Shown: positions 25,582-34,821, counted from the stretch's first letter. The stretch is 64,000 nt of DNA from Spirosoma foliorum (GCF_014117325.1 NZ_CP059732.1:6275001-6339000), one strand, 5' to 3'. Numbers and translations: made by a program. The notes: generated by a model not told the origin, from the letters alone.

Positions 25582-26790
25582 TCACTTAATTTCACTGGCT
25601 TCGCCGAAGCGCATAAGCGCATCAATATAATCAGACCACTCCTGCATCATTTTCGTACGCTCGGCTAGAAATTGTGCTCGGTCATAGGCCTTGTCCACTT
25701 TACTCTTGGGCTGGTGAGCTAACTGCCGATCAACCACTTCGTGGCGATATCCCAATTTTTCCTTGATCGTACTCATGGCTAATGCTCGAAAGCCATGACC
25801 GGTCATCAGTTTGCCGTATTTTAATCGATCTAAGGCTTTTAAAATCGTATTGTTGCTGATAGGCTTATTTTTTTGAAAAACGCTGGGTAAGATATACCCT
25901 TGTTTCCCGAACAATTCACCTAATTCCTCCAAGATCGAGATAACCTGATTGGACAAGGGAACAATGTGCGCTTTACGCATTTTCATTCGCTCGGCCGGAA
26001 TGCGCCATACTTTATTCTCCAGATCAATCTCATCCCAAGTAGCATTGATCAGTTCGCTAGTACGAACAAAGGTTAATAAAATAAGCTTTAGCGCCAAGAC
26101 CGTTTGCTTGAAAAGCCGTGCATCATTGCGTTCAATTGCCTTGAGTAAATCAGGCAACTCATCGATCTCAATAGAAGCAAAATGGCCTTTGACGTATTTT
26201 TTCAACGCCCCTTTCATATCCGATGTAATATCACGGTCAGCGCGTTCCGTAATGACCGCATAGCGCATGATTTGTCCCATCATTTGTAAAACACGATGGG
26301 CTAAGTCATTGCGGTTTCGATCTTCCACCTTTTGAAGACAAGCTAATAATTGCTGAACGGTTAAGCTGGCAACTGGTAGCTGACCAATGAAGGGGAATAT
26401 GTTTTGCTGAAGACGACTAAACACATTTTTGGCGTAACTAGGCGACCAGGTTGGCAGATTACGATTGTACCACTCAGTAGCGACCAATTGGACGGTTTGT
26501 GCTTGCTTAAACTGAGCCAGCGCCTTTTCGTCTTTCTTTTGTTGGCTAGGATCAACGCCCGCTTCTAGCGTTTGCTTGGCGATGTCCCTTTTTTCGCGAG
26601 CCTTGATGAGCGTCACGCCAGGATAGGTCCCCAATGTCAGGAGTTTCTCTTTGCCATAAAATCGGTATTTCAAGCGCCAGACTCGCTTGCCGGTCGGCAT
26701 CACGTGCAAATACAAACCTGCCGAATCAAACAGTCGATAAGCTGACGTCGCCGGTTTGGCGTGGCGACAATCCAAGTCGGATAATGACAT
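25582..26790 (-). CDS. P4-type tyrosine integrase
   Basis: The 402-residue protein has the N-terminal arm/DUF4102-type domain (GLYLHVMPTGKRVWRLKYRF, TLGTYPGVTLIKARE) and a C-terminal catalytic domain. Catalytic residues are visible: Arg in TFVRTSELINATWDEI, the Lys/HxxR region GHGFRAL, and the nucleophilic Tyr probably in KAYDRAQFLAER near residue 375. It integrates and excises the element at an attachment site, usually a tRNA. All motifs are intact, so it is likely functional. It is transcribed leftwards from the element edge; clustered arm-like sites lie just upstream (26811-27073). Confidence 0.92.
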   Translation of the reverse strand: MSLSDLDCRHAKPATSAYRLFDSAGLYLHVMPTGKRVWRLKYRFYGKEKLLTLGTYPGVTLIKAREKRDIAKQTLEAGVDPSQQKKDEKALAQFKQAQTVQLVATEWYNRNLPTWSPSYAKNVFSRLQQNIFPFIGQLPVASLTVQQLLACLQKVEDRNRNDLAHRVLQMMGQIMRYAVITERADRDITSDMKGALKKYVKGHFASIEIDELPDLLKAIERNDARLFKQTVLALKLILLTFVRTSELINATWDEIDLENKVWRIPAERMKMRKAHIVPLSNQVISILEELGELFGKQGYILPSVFQKNKPISNNTILKALDRLKYGKLMTGHGFRALAMSTIKEKLGYRHEVVDRQLAHQPKSKVDKAYDRAQFLAERTKMMQEWSDYIDALMRFGEASEIK

Positions 26791-26810
26791 CTCTCTCCCT
26801 TTTTGCGCTG

Positions 26811-27073
26811 GGGGTATGATTTTTCGTTACCCCAATTATACCCCGGACTTTACCCCCAAAATTGTCAGATTTGGTTATTCTCCGTTGGGCTGCTTTAGAG
26901 GATCATACCATTAAAAACGCCTGTATTTCAAGGGTTTTATAGGCTTTATTAGATTGTATTAGAGAGTTAAATGGCTGGGGTGCTAGGATTCAAAAATTGG
27001 TTTTAAGTATATGATTAAAAGTAAATATATATTGTCATTATTCTAATTTACCCCCAACTATACCCCCAGTTTA
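26811..27073. repeat. Clustered TACCCC(C) motifs, candidate integrase arm sites
   Basis: Directly upstream of the integrase start lie at least six copies of a TTACCCC or TATACCCC motif. They are TGGGGGTAT at 26811, TTACCCC and TATACCCC near 26829-26845, TTTACCCCCA near 26851, and TTTACCCCCA and TATACCCCCAG near 27050-27073. Arm-type binding sites of tyrosine integrases look like such repeated short direct and inverted motifs. No tRNA or core att site is recognised here, and 26791-27566 has no supportable gene. Confidence 0.45.
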
Positions 27074-27336
27074 CAGTTGGCAAAAATCTTAGATAAGAAT
27101 CCAAAGTCGGGCAAATTGTCGTTTAAGTAGACCTACAATCGTATGCTCGAGCAGCATACCATTTTGATCACCTATGTGTTTCAGAAAATTATGTTTTTCA
27201 ATTACTTTTCTTATAGAGTTATCCCACTTGGCCCCCCATATTAGGAAACTAAATTATAAACTAATCCATCTTACCATTCAACTAATATTTCATCTTTACA
27301 CTTACGTCGAAAAATGATTAAAACATGATGACCAAT

Positions 27337-27360
27337 CGCTTCGCCGTGGAAGCGTTTTTT
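27337..27360 (+). terminator. Intrinsic terminator
   Basis: CGCTTC (27337-27342) pairs with GAAGCG (27349-27354) around GCCGTG and is followed by six T. It reads as a rho-independent terminator on the + strand, although no + strand gene is seen immediately upstream; it may be a remnant of a lost neighbour. Confidence 0.6.
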
Positions 27361-27566
27361 GAAGGCAACGTAGTTGTGAAGCACATTTTGCGCTTAACTG
27401 ATTGTCATCAGAAGCCGTAAAAATCACACTCTAACAATAGAGATACTGCTGAAGATAAACGTATGTCGTCAAGTAAAAGTGGACGACTAAGATTTGAGTT
27501 AAAAATTCGTCAAAATACCTTACTTTTTCATCTCCTACCTGCCCACATTTACTTGATGGCTTATAA

Positions 27567-28592
27567 TTAATGAATATCTGCTCTGCTAAACTTTTCCAAT
27601 TCGCTCCAGAATTCTTCATAAAACTCGTGATAACTCTTAAACTCCAATATCTCCAATCCTACATTTTCTAAAAAAATTCTTTTAGGGCCAGGCAATGACC
27701 TTATACCATCATTGTTAATGTGAATATACCAACCCATATGAGATGTCCAACCTTTTGTTAACCAATAATTTTTTCTGGTAATTAGTAGCCATCTTAATAA
27801 AATTTCTTGTTCTTCTAATCCTAGTCCGAAAATAAAAAGTGGCTTGTAAAAAAAGAAACGAACCCAAGTGCCACTTAACTTTCCACTTATATGAAAGCCG
27901 GTTTTTTGGGATGGCAATTCTTTATTGATTCTTGTGATACTTTTTATATAATCTGTTAAGCCCAAGTTGATGCTCTGTGGATAATCGACATTACCATTTA
28001 CATGCCATATACTAAACTCGTCTTCGCCATGATACTTTAATTCTTTACTACCGTAATATACTGTCCATGGATAACGGGAATGAAAATTGTTAAATTTTCG
28101 CTCGCTTGAATGGATCATATTAAATTTTTCTCCATCAATAGCATCGCTTAAGATCTTATCGAAGTTCGTAGTTAAGATTGGACAGTCGCAACCTCTAATC
28201 GTACTTATAACCCTCTTATGGTGTTCATCAGCTTTCCAGCTGATAAGTTTGGTTTGTAAGCTTATTGCAATCTTAGATTTTAACAAAATAAAATTTCTTT
28301 TATAATCATTTAGAGAGCGTGCTTTTAATTGCATCAAGTCAAAGAATTCTGTTAGGTGAAAGCCCTCCATTTTTTCAATTGGGAGATCCCCAAATATATC
28401 TTTGTAGACATCATCAAGCAAACCTTCCCAAGACCGGGCTCTATCGTCATCTTTGTATCTATTGATACCATTGCCAATAAGAAAGGCTAATCCTCTTTGT
28501 TTCTGAAATCCGTTATAATGCTCACTCATTGGCCAGTTCTTTTGTTCATTTAAGCGCATTTTAATATGAGACATTTGCTGTTGATTAATCAT
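27567..28592 (-). CDS. SIR2-like NAD-binding defence protein
   Basis: The 341-residue protein has the sirtuin-like pocket motifs: FLIGNGINRYKDD at the start (glycine motif), PILTTNFDKILSDA, IWHVNGNVDYPQSINLGLTD (the sirtuin 'HG.....' catalytic-His region with N/H variation) and PLFIFGLGLEEQE. The layout matches SIR2-like effectors of anti-phage systems, which cleave NAD+ to stop infection. It lies alone on the minus strand in a defence island, 400 bases from an operon containing a glycosyltransferase. It could be a single-protein defence module; no partner such as an Argonaute or TPR protein adjoins it. Confidence 0.75.
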   Translation of the reverse strand: MINQQQMSHIKMRLNEQKNWPMSEHYNGFQKQRGLAFLIGNGINRYKDDDRARSWEGLLDDVYKDIFGDLPIEKMEGFHLTEFFDLMQLKARSLNDYKRNFILLKSKIAISLQTKLISWKADEHHKRVISTIRGCDCPILTTNFDKILSDAIDGEKFNMIHSSERKFNNFHSRYPWTVYYGSKELKYHGEDEFSIWHVNGNVDYPQSINLGLTDYIKSITRINKELPSQKTGFHISGKLSGTWVRFFFYKPLFIFGLGLEEQEILLRWLLITRKNYWLTKGWTSHMGWYIHINNDGIRSLPGPKRIFLENVGLEILEFKSYHEFYEEFWSELEKFSRADIH

Positions 28593-28998
28593 AATTTTTG
28601 ATGGTTTATAGTAGTGAATTTGATGATTAAAGAGTAACTTCTGAATTATTTAATGTTAAAATTTAAAAAAAACACCAATCAATAAGATTTGCCTGTCACA
28701 GGGGAGTTGAATAGAAAAATATAAATATTTTAGATCAATATGATAATATTTGAGTTCAATTAACTTAACTTTAGACTTTTACGAGAAACATGCCGGGTCG
28801 CCATTAATAGAAAAAGCCCGTTTGTTACAACCCCATAGATCGGAAAAAAGACTTAATTTAGCCTTAATTTCTTATGTTAGGCGCAATAAACCAAAAATTC
28901 AGTAGAGATCATCCCATCAATGTCTTTTGCTAAATTAAATCATACTTTACTGAGAATACCTTCTTATTATATGTCACAAGGGTTAAAAACTTTGAAAT
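28593..28998. other. Divergent intergenic region
   Basis: About 400 AT-rich bases between the SIR2-like gene and the + strand glycosyltransferase operon. Promoters for both should be here. No gene, repeat or hairpin I can support is present. Confidence 0.5.
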
Positions 28999-29265
28999 AT
29001 GGATCAAGCTTCAAAGCTCCAAAAAATCCGTGATGCTATGACGGATGACGACTGGGATAAGGCGCTAAAGATCGCTGCGAGTTTTCAAAGGCTTGGCGAA
29101 CACAAAGAAGCAATAGAAAAGGCTGCAAGTGCGGTATCGAGTCCCAATTTTTATCGAAGTCTTGGTGAAGATATTGACAAACTAAAGAGCGATGGAATTG
29201 CTGCCTTAAAAAGCAGATTTAATAAATCATGGGAAGAGAGTCAACGGAAAAAGAATGGCGCTTAG
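28999..29265 (+). CDS. Small helical protein, first gene of the glycosyltransferase operon
   Basis: The 88-residue protein is predicted all-helical (MDQASKLQKIRDAMTDDDWD, then KALKIAASFQRLGEH), with a basic C terminus and no Cys. It overlaps the next start by 11 bases and is probably translationally coupled. It resembles small TPR/SAM-like adaptors or single-helix bundles, but no family is recognised. In the operon it could be a partner of the glycosyltransferase or of domain X. Confidence 0.55.
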   Translation: MDQASKLQKIRDAMTDDDWDKALKIAASFQRLGEHKEAIEKAASAVSSPNFYRSLGEDIDKLKSDGIAALKSRFNKSWEESQRKKNGA

Positions 29266-30727
29266 GATACTTACACAAATCAACTATTCAGCAGGTGTAA
29301 ATCCTGAAGGCGACAGCGGCCTTTATTTTTTATCGAAGCTCTTATTATCTATCGTTACTATTGAGATCGATATCCATTTTTATGTACTTGTGCCTCGAAG
29401 ACACGAACAACTTTGGGGCACAAGTTTGAAGCATCAACGTATTACTCCTATCGCTCTGAACCTCGAGCCCCGTTTACATGGTGGTAGTTTTATGTTTGAT
29501 CCTGCAGATTTATATACGTCATTCGATTTTTCTCGCTTTGATATTGACATTCTTTTTCTAAACCAGCCGGAAACAGCTCCGGCCTTACTCAATTTTCTCA
29601 ACAGACAAATGTTCAATTGTGTACCGGCCCTATCTTACATTCATTGGTTTGATACTCGACCACCTGGTACACCTAAAAGAGAAACATATAAGCCTGCATT
29701 ATTAGGAACATTGTCTGGCTCTTTGATTTCTACATTGGTTGGTGTAAACTCACAATTTGGTAAGGAACAAATTATCAAACAGGCTCAAATATGGTTTAAT
29801 GATGCTACAATTGACTCGTTAAGATCAAAATTACAAGTATTGCCACCAGGTATAGATGCTGCTGAAATTATGTCTGTACTAAAAGATCGGGGCAGCAATA
29901 GTAGTCATTGCAGGATTCTGGTCAATCATAGACTATTAAACTATACTGGTGTGAGAAACCTACTAACTAAAATTTTTCCAAAAGTATGGGAAGAGCGTGG
30001 AGATTTCTCTGTACATGCTACTAACCCATCCAAAGCTATCCTGCCAAGGGCTATCACTCATAAGCCTTGGCTCACAGTAGCCACATTGGAAAAGGTTGAA
30101 TATCTAAAGTTACTTGGAGATTGTGACATCGTCGTAGCACCGCACAAAGCCACTCATTGGTCTATTTCTACACTTGAAGCAATTTGCGCTGGTTGTGTAC
30201 CACTAATGAACAAGGAAAGTTTCTTTCCAGAGATGATAGAACCAGTTCTAAGGACAATGCCTGAAGTTCTCCAAAAACATATCAATGAACGTTGGTTTTA
30301 CCATAGAGGAAATCTTGCTTCACGTCTGACTGCACTTATGGATAACATTGGAAAGGAAAAAGCGGTTGCTTCAGAATTCGCGCAAAAGGCAATTCTAGTG
30401 TACGATTGGAAGAATATAGCCAATGTTTTCAAAGAACAGTTCTTTGAAATGGAAAAAACAATGGTTTCAATGCCTGAAATGACACCCTCGCTACGGAGAA
30501 TTCTCGAAATACTTTTGGAGGAGGGTTCAATCTCTAAATACGATATTCTCCAGCGACTGCGATGGAGACCAAAAGATCGGACAATTGCGTGGACAGCCTT
30601 CCGCAAAAATCTGAAAAAATTTTGCCATGAAAGCGCTGACAGCCCTGACGCAGTATTCCAGTTAAAGGAAGAATGGAGGATATATCTGATGGACTTAGTA
30701 GCCAATCCTCTTTTGCAAAAAAAATAG
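29255..30727 (+). CDS. GT-B-type glycosyltransferase with winged-helix-like C terminus
   Basis: In the 490-residue protein, the middle and C-terminal parts have a GT-B-like fold. VATLEKVEYLKLLGDCDIVV is the donor-domain helix, and SISTLEAICAGCVPLMNKES carries the E-x7-type nucleotide-sugar motif. The N-terminal part (LTQINYSAGVNPEGDSGLYF) resembles retaining GT4 acceptor loops. The last 90 residues (ISKYDILQRLRWRPKDRTIA) look like a winged helix, an unusual appendage for a glycosyltransferase. It is second in a three-gene operon with an 88-aa protein and domain X, next to a gasdermin locus. Its acceptor may be protein, nucleic acid or lipid; this is unknown. Confidence 0.68.
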   Translation: MALRILTQINYSAGVNPEGDSGLYFLSKLLLSIVTIEIDIHFYVLVPRRHEQLWGTSLKHQRITPIALNLEPRLHGGSFMFDPADLYTSFDFSRFDIDILFLNQPETAPALLNFLNRQMFNCVPALSYIHWFDTRPPGTPKRETYKPALLGTLSGSLISTLVGVNSQFGKEQIIKQAQIWFNDATIDSLRSKLQVLPPGIDAAEIMSVLKDRGSNSSHCRILVNHRLLNYTGVRNLLTKIFPKVWEERGDFSVHATNPSKAILPRAITHKPWLTVATLEKVEYLKLLGDCDIVVAPHKATHWSISTLEAICAGCVPLMNKESFFPEMIEPVLRTMPEVLQKHINERWFYHRGNLASRLTALMDNIGKEKAVASEFAQKAILVYDWKNIANVFKEQFFEMEKTMVSMPEMTPSLRRILEILLEEGSISKYDILQRLRWRPKDRTIAWTAFRKNLKKFCHESADSPDAVFQLKEEWRIYLMDLVANPLLQKK

Positions 30728-30774
30728 CTATTTTTACGGAAAAATGTAAGTACTGAAACAGTATAGTTACGAAC

Positions 30775-31464
30775 ATGACCGGTAATTTCGTAAAAAACGG
30801 CTCATTTGAGGCTCTAGGTAGCCTACTTATGACTTCTGCAGATAGCCAAGCTGATCTTGTATTGCCTAATTTTGGAGGCACTTCGAAACGTATTGGCAAT
30901 AATGAGTTTACCTATCCTGGGGAAGTATATACTGACCGAGATACTAAGTCAGCTTTTTATATATCAAATTTGCTTACAAAATTTATCGACCTCCATAAGA
31001 TCAACCTAAAGGATACTGAAGATTTTAACTTCAATATAAATTCTTCCGAGCTTGTATTCATTTTTGGAAGTAAGTCTAATGAAGTTACTCAGAGGTTGCT
31101 GGATAATTATGAAGTAAGCAATAATTTTTCAATGAGTTTTGGAGAAACTTGGACAATCCACAGCAATGGGTCTGGAGAAAACTATTCTATCATAAACCCT
31201 TCAACATTGAGTAGAACAGAGTATGAGAATACAACAGATTACGGTGTTATTGCTAGATTTACGCAAGTATCGAAGCCAGGCAAAACTACCTTTGTTATTG
31301 CTGGTTTAGGGAGCCGAGCAACCGAAGGATGCGGTTTATACTTTGCTAGCAATTGGGAACTTCTTAACGCTAAATTCGGCGATCAAAACGTTGCGGCTGT
31401 TATCCTTAAATTCGCACCACCGGTTACACCTCAAAACTATGAAGTGCAAGAGTGGTTGGTATAA
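30775..31464 (+). CDS. Stand-alone domain X protein (paralogue of the CHAT protease C terminus)
   Basis: The 229-residue protein aligns by eye with residues about 410-585 of the adjacent CHAT protease. Shared landmarks in order are YPG, an N-L-L helix (YISNLLTKF), IFGSKSN against LFGSRSN, YSIINP against YSINP, DYGVIAR against DYCCIQK, FVIAGLGSRAT against LISGLGDRGT, and NW.LL. It lacks a CHAT domain. It follows the glycosyltransferase by 47 bases and ends two bases from the convergent CHAT gene. It is possibly a sensor, inhibitor or decoy of the protease. Domain X is not recognised as a known family. Confidence 0.75.
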   Translation: MTGNFVKNGSFEALGSLLMTSADSQADLVLPNFGGTSKRIGNNEFTYPGEVYTDRDTKSAFYISNLLTKFIDLHKINLKDTEDFNFNINSSELVFIFGSKSNEVTQRLLDNYEVSNNFSMSFGETWTIHSNGSGENYSIINPSTLSRTEYENTTDYGVIARFTQVSKPGKTTFVIAGLGSRATEGCGLYFASNWELLNAKFGDQNVAAVILKFAPPVTPQNYEVQEWLV

Positions 31465-31466
31465 AA

Positions 31467-33260
31467 TTATTCATCAATACTTTGACCCCATTCATTGTTT
31501 TCTCTCGTTACTATTTCTATATCAGAATATATCGAAGTAGGCAATCTCAAAAGATACCTGAATTCTCCAGTACCAGCCTCACGTAGTAGGAATTTCCAAT
31601 TTTCAATAAACCACCAGCATCCTCCAATCGTCCCTCTGTCCCCTAGCCCAGAAATTAAAAAGTATACCTTCGAGGTAGCAATAATTTTCTGAATGCAACA
31701 ATAGTCTGCAATTGCATCCCACTGCTCGCTAGATTGTTGATCCGGTGGATTTATTGAGTATTTTTTATTATAACCTTTATCGATAATATACCATTCTTTT
31801 TTATTATAATACAATCTAAATGTAGGGGAATAGCCATTCAAAACTTGTGAGACATAAACGTTTGAGCGGCTTCCGAAAAGAAAAATACATTTTGAGGCCG
31901 TTTCCTCTTGAATGGCAGATCCCTTGAGAAGTTTGATATTATCATAACTTGTGACCATTAATAGCAAGTTGGTAATATAGTTTGCGGCTTTGATATCTGA
32001 TTGCGCAAAACTTAACCCTGGATAATGATAATATTCACTATTATTAACATCATTGCCGTTTACATTGATCTGGGCTTTGTATCCCTTTGAAGAGATCTCT
32101 TCTTCTAGCAACGTTTCCTTAAATGACGGAATACATAGAGCATATGTTTCCTCGCGAATTAATGAACCAAGAAGGCTAAGTACTTGATTTTTTTCAAAAT
32201 CTTCCGGCCCCTGTAAGTAAGTGTAAATGATTGGAATAGCCCAAGTGAACGAATCGGCGACATATTGATTTCGAACGGATGAAAGAGCTACCTCAATAGT
32301 CTCAATTTGCATTATTTTACGAATGAATAGTTTTGCTATATCCATTCCTTTTTGTGCACTTATAGGGGCCTGCATGGCAATTACGGATACCACGTCTCCC
32401 CGCAACATGATTTTTTGTCCAACACCTGAAAATGTTCCGCTACCAGAAACTCCTGTTGAGCAAGAATTAAAATATACAAATCGAATGTTGCTATCGTTTA
32501 AACCTTCCGCTAATCGAGCCGCTTCTAAATTTTCACCTTCTTGATTAGTATCGCTTTGTAGTAGGATTACGCCTTCCTCATTTTCATCTAGTCCACCATG
32601 GCCTAAGAAGTATAAAAAGTCACCGTCCCTATGCTGTTGTAAAAATTCAAATATATTGTCTTTCGTTGCATCTTTTAACACATTAATATTAGATTCCAAA
32701 ATATTAGCTTGAACAAATTCATTATAAATATTTTCAATATGCTCATCGGCATTAAAATACCCGCCAGGGTTTGCCACAATTAATAGAGGGTGAGTGATTG
32801 GACCAAATGCTTTTTTGGGAGCAACTAATTCATCAATAACTCGTACGATTGAAATACGTTTGATTCTTAGTAAATGATCATTCCCATCATGGAGTAATTC
32901 CCATGGAATATTAACTAACTTTTCTGATAGTATATTAAAAGCAATTCTTAATTTATTACTCTGCCCATAATTAATTAGGCCTAATATATTGTTCCATTTG
33001 TCTCTAACTCCATCCTGAAATATACACTTGAATAGAGATATACCTAACTCCTTGAGTTGCTGACTAGCTTTTGGCTCATTAATTAGAGTCTTGAAATAGG
33101 CTTCGAAAGAAGTAATGCCGCTGAGGATGATTGGTAAAGTGAAAACGCAACCTTGTCCGGGACTGGCTCCTAATGGGCTAACGTCAATACGGCTTATAAA
33201 TTTGTCTGCTGTTCCGGGATAGTCCGACAATGTGAGTTTAATAGTCAGAAATTTGTCCAT
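31467..33260 (-). CDS. CHAT-domain caspase-like protease with C-terminal domain X (gasdermin partner)
   Basis: In the 597-residue protein, an N-terminal lead-in (about 1-150) precedes a CHAT/caspase-like fold. The catalytic His 221 lies in YFLGHGGLDE and Cys 267 in FVYFNSCSTG. The C-terminal third (about 410-585) is domain X, shared with the convergent stand-alone neighbour. The gene starts 11 bases after the gasdermin gene on the same strand. In known bacterial gasdermin systems a neighbouring protease removes the inhibitory C-terminal peptide to trigger pores. Here domain X is the probable sensor or regulator. Catalytic residues are intact. Confidence 0.9.
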   Translation of the reverse strand: MDKFLTIKLTLSDYPGTADKFISRIDVSPLGASPGQGCVFTLPIILSGITSFEAYFKTLINEPKASQQLKELGISLFKCIFQDGVRDKWNNILGLINYGQSNKLRIAFNILSEKLVNIPWELLHDGNDHLLRIKRISIVRVIDELVAPKKAFGPITHPLLIVANPGGYFNADEHIENIYNEFVQANILESNINVLKDATKDNIFEFLQQHRDGDFLYFLGHGGLDENEEGVILLQSDTNQEGENLEAARLAEGLNDSNIRFVYFNSCSTGVSGSGTFSGVGQKIMLRGDVVSVIAMQAPISAQKGMDIAKLFIRKIMQIETIEVALSSVRNQYVADSFTWAIPIIYTYLQGPEDFEKNQVLSLLGSLIREETYALCIPSFKETLLEEEISSKGYKAQINVNGNDVNNSEYYHYPGLSFAQSDIKAANYITNLLLMVTSYDNIKLLKGSAIQEETASKCIFLFGSRSNVYVSQVLNGYSPTFRLYYNKKEWYIIDKGYNKKYSINPPDQQSSEQWDAIADYCCIQKIIATSKVYFLISGLGDRGTIGGCWWFIENWKFLLREAGTGEFRYLLRLPTSIYSDIEIVTRENNEWGQSIDE

Positions 33261-33271
33261 ATTATTCTACT

Positions 33272-34075
33272 TCACATTTTATCCTTAATGTCAACTTTTC
33301 TAAATTCTTCAAGCTTGACCGTTTTAGGCACAGCGGAGTGTGAACCAATTGATAGAAAAACACCATCGCCCATACCTTCTATTCCCCAACCCGATTCAAA
33401 GTAACCAATTTGATAGCATTTGAATCCAAATACAAGTTGTTCATTACCTTCGTATGTAATGGAAGAATCTGATTCTTTTTCAAAACTCACTTTTGGGCTT
33501 GATTTTATAGCGTTTTGTAAGATACCTATATCTAATGATCCCGAAGTTTTTGAATCTAGATATGCATCAATTGTAATTGAGTTCGATTTTATGATTTCCG
33601 ATATAATATAAATTGGACATTCGTCATCTAAAAAGTATTTTACAAAAGGGTTGTCCACATCTAATTTGCTCGAATCCGTCGACTTTAAGTAAGCTCCAAT
33701 TTCAAAAGGAGCAATCGTGGAAACTGTTACGTTATTAAATTTAATCGTCATTTTTTTGACGTTTGAAAAAGCCAAATTCAATTCAGGAACCGCAAATCCC
33801 ATTCCTGAAAATATTCCTTCCAACGCCTTCAAACCAACGGATACGTCAATCAAGGACGTTTGCTTTTGCTGAATATTGGCTGCAGTTCCATCTGTTTTCG
33901 GCTGGGGAACAGTTTGGGAGGATGACCAAACTCTGCTTAATGAACCAAGGTTTTCATATGAATTTTCATTCTTTATAATTATGTCAAGATTTTGAATATT
34001 AGTTCTTGGAAGCCTGACCAGATTATAACCGATACCTTCCAAATAATTGACTAACTTTTCTTTACAAATCGCCAT
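33272..34075 (-). CDS. Bacterial gasdermin (bGSDM)
   Basis: The 267-residue protein starts MAICKEKLVNYLEGIGYNLV, then RLPRTNIQNLDII, which closely matches the N termini I know for bacterial gasdermins ('YL..LGY..VRLPRTDI.PL'). The early Cys 4 is the position that is palmitoylated in characterised members. A later strand-rich region (TIKFNNVTVSTIAPFEIGAY) fits the twisted-sheet core, and the final 20 or so residues (SAVPKTVKLEEFRKVDIKDK) would be the autoinhibitory peptide. Upon cleavage the protein should form membrane pores and kill the infected cell. The paired CHAT protease is immediately downstream. Length is typical (about 260-270 residues). Confidence 0.85.
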   Translation of the reverse strand: MAICKEKLVNYLEGIGYNLVRLPRTNIQNLDIIIKNENSYENLGSLSRVWSSSQTVPQPKTDGTAANIQQKQTSLIDVSVGLKALEGIFSGMGFAVPELNLAFSNVKKMTIKFNNVTVSTIAPFEIGAYLKSTDSSKLDVDNPFVKYFLDDECPIYIISEIIKSNSITIDAYLDSKTSGSLDIGILQNAIKSSPKVSFEKESDSSITYEGNEQLVFGFKCYQIGYFESGWGIEGMGDGVFLSIGSHSAVPKTVKLEEFRKVDIKDKM

Positions 34076-34219
34076 GGCTTTTTCTTTGTTTTAGTTTAAA
34101 TTTTCACTAAAAGAGTATAGTCTTATTTGATAAGACTGAGGATTAGTCGCTAATGAAAGCATTCAAACAGCTACATTCATGTTGAGGCAGTGAATAACCA
34201 TAAATTGAGGTTATAAATT

Positions 34220-34240
34220 AACGGGAAAAACCCCGTTTTT
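34220..34240 (+). terminator. Hairpin upstream of the gasdermin gene
   Basis: AACGGG, a loop AAAAAC, and CCCGTT with trailing T form a 6-bp hairpin. The core ACGGGAAAAA resembles the leader hairpin at 156-171. It lies 145 bases upstream of the minus-strand gasdermin start; whether it acts as terminator on the + strand or as part of the promoter region is unclear. Confidence 0.4.
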
Positions 34241-34558
34241 TAATAGAAACATAATATTTTCATATTATAATATATCAATTAGTCATTATTTTAGCCTCTA
34301 AGTATATGTAAAAAAATACTTTTAAAACAATTTTGGAAAATTTAGCTCTCCAAGGGTATTTGCTATCCCATTTAGTATATAGCCTGAGTTTATAAGACTA
34401 TTCTACTGGTGCGTTTTTGGCCTATTAAATAAAAACTTCTCATCCATACACCGCGCTAGGAAAAATGACAAACTCGAATACTTGAACAGGACTCCACACT
34501 AACAACCTAGGCCATTCAAAAGCTTCAAGCTTACTACTATTCTATTTAGGTTAGTTCC

Positions 34559-34750
34559 CTATTTGGTCCCCCAAGCAACGCTACCTTGAGTTCGCAAAGT
34601 ATCAAATAAGTCTGTCCTTAGTAGATAGCTTGCGAACCGATTTAGATATGCGACCCTTACTGATTGAACATCTATATAAATATGAAGCTCAGAGCTTTTC
34701 TCCGGTAATTTGATTGTATAATCTTCCATGATAATTCCATTGCGCGACAT
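34559..34750 (-). CDS. Small conserved protein of the att module (copy 1)
   Basis: The 63-residue protein contains PEKSSELHIYIDVQSVRVAY and LNRFASYLLRTDLF. A diverged, frame-broken copy of the same sequence lies at about 44600-44740, in the same position relative to a tRNA fragment. Its presence twice in a conserved module supports it being a real small gene. No domain is recognised. Confidence 0.5.
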   Translation of the reverse strand: MSRNGIIMEDYTIKLPEKSSELHIYIDVQSVRVAYLNRFASYLLRTDLFDTLRTQGSVAWGTK

Positions 34751-34821
34751 TAAATTGTTTCTTCACACTTTTACTTGCGACATATACTTTCAAGATATGT
34801 CTGTAAAATCATTGAAGGGTT

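Noticed and set aside
27431..27619. 62-codon minus-strand frame
   Set aside because: It overlaps the SIR2-like gene end in another frame and has no initiation context.
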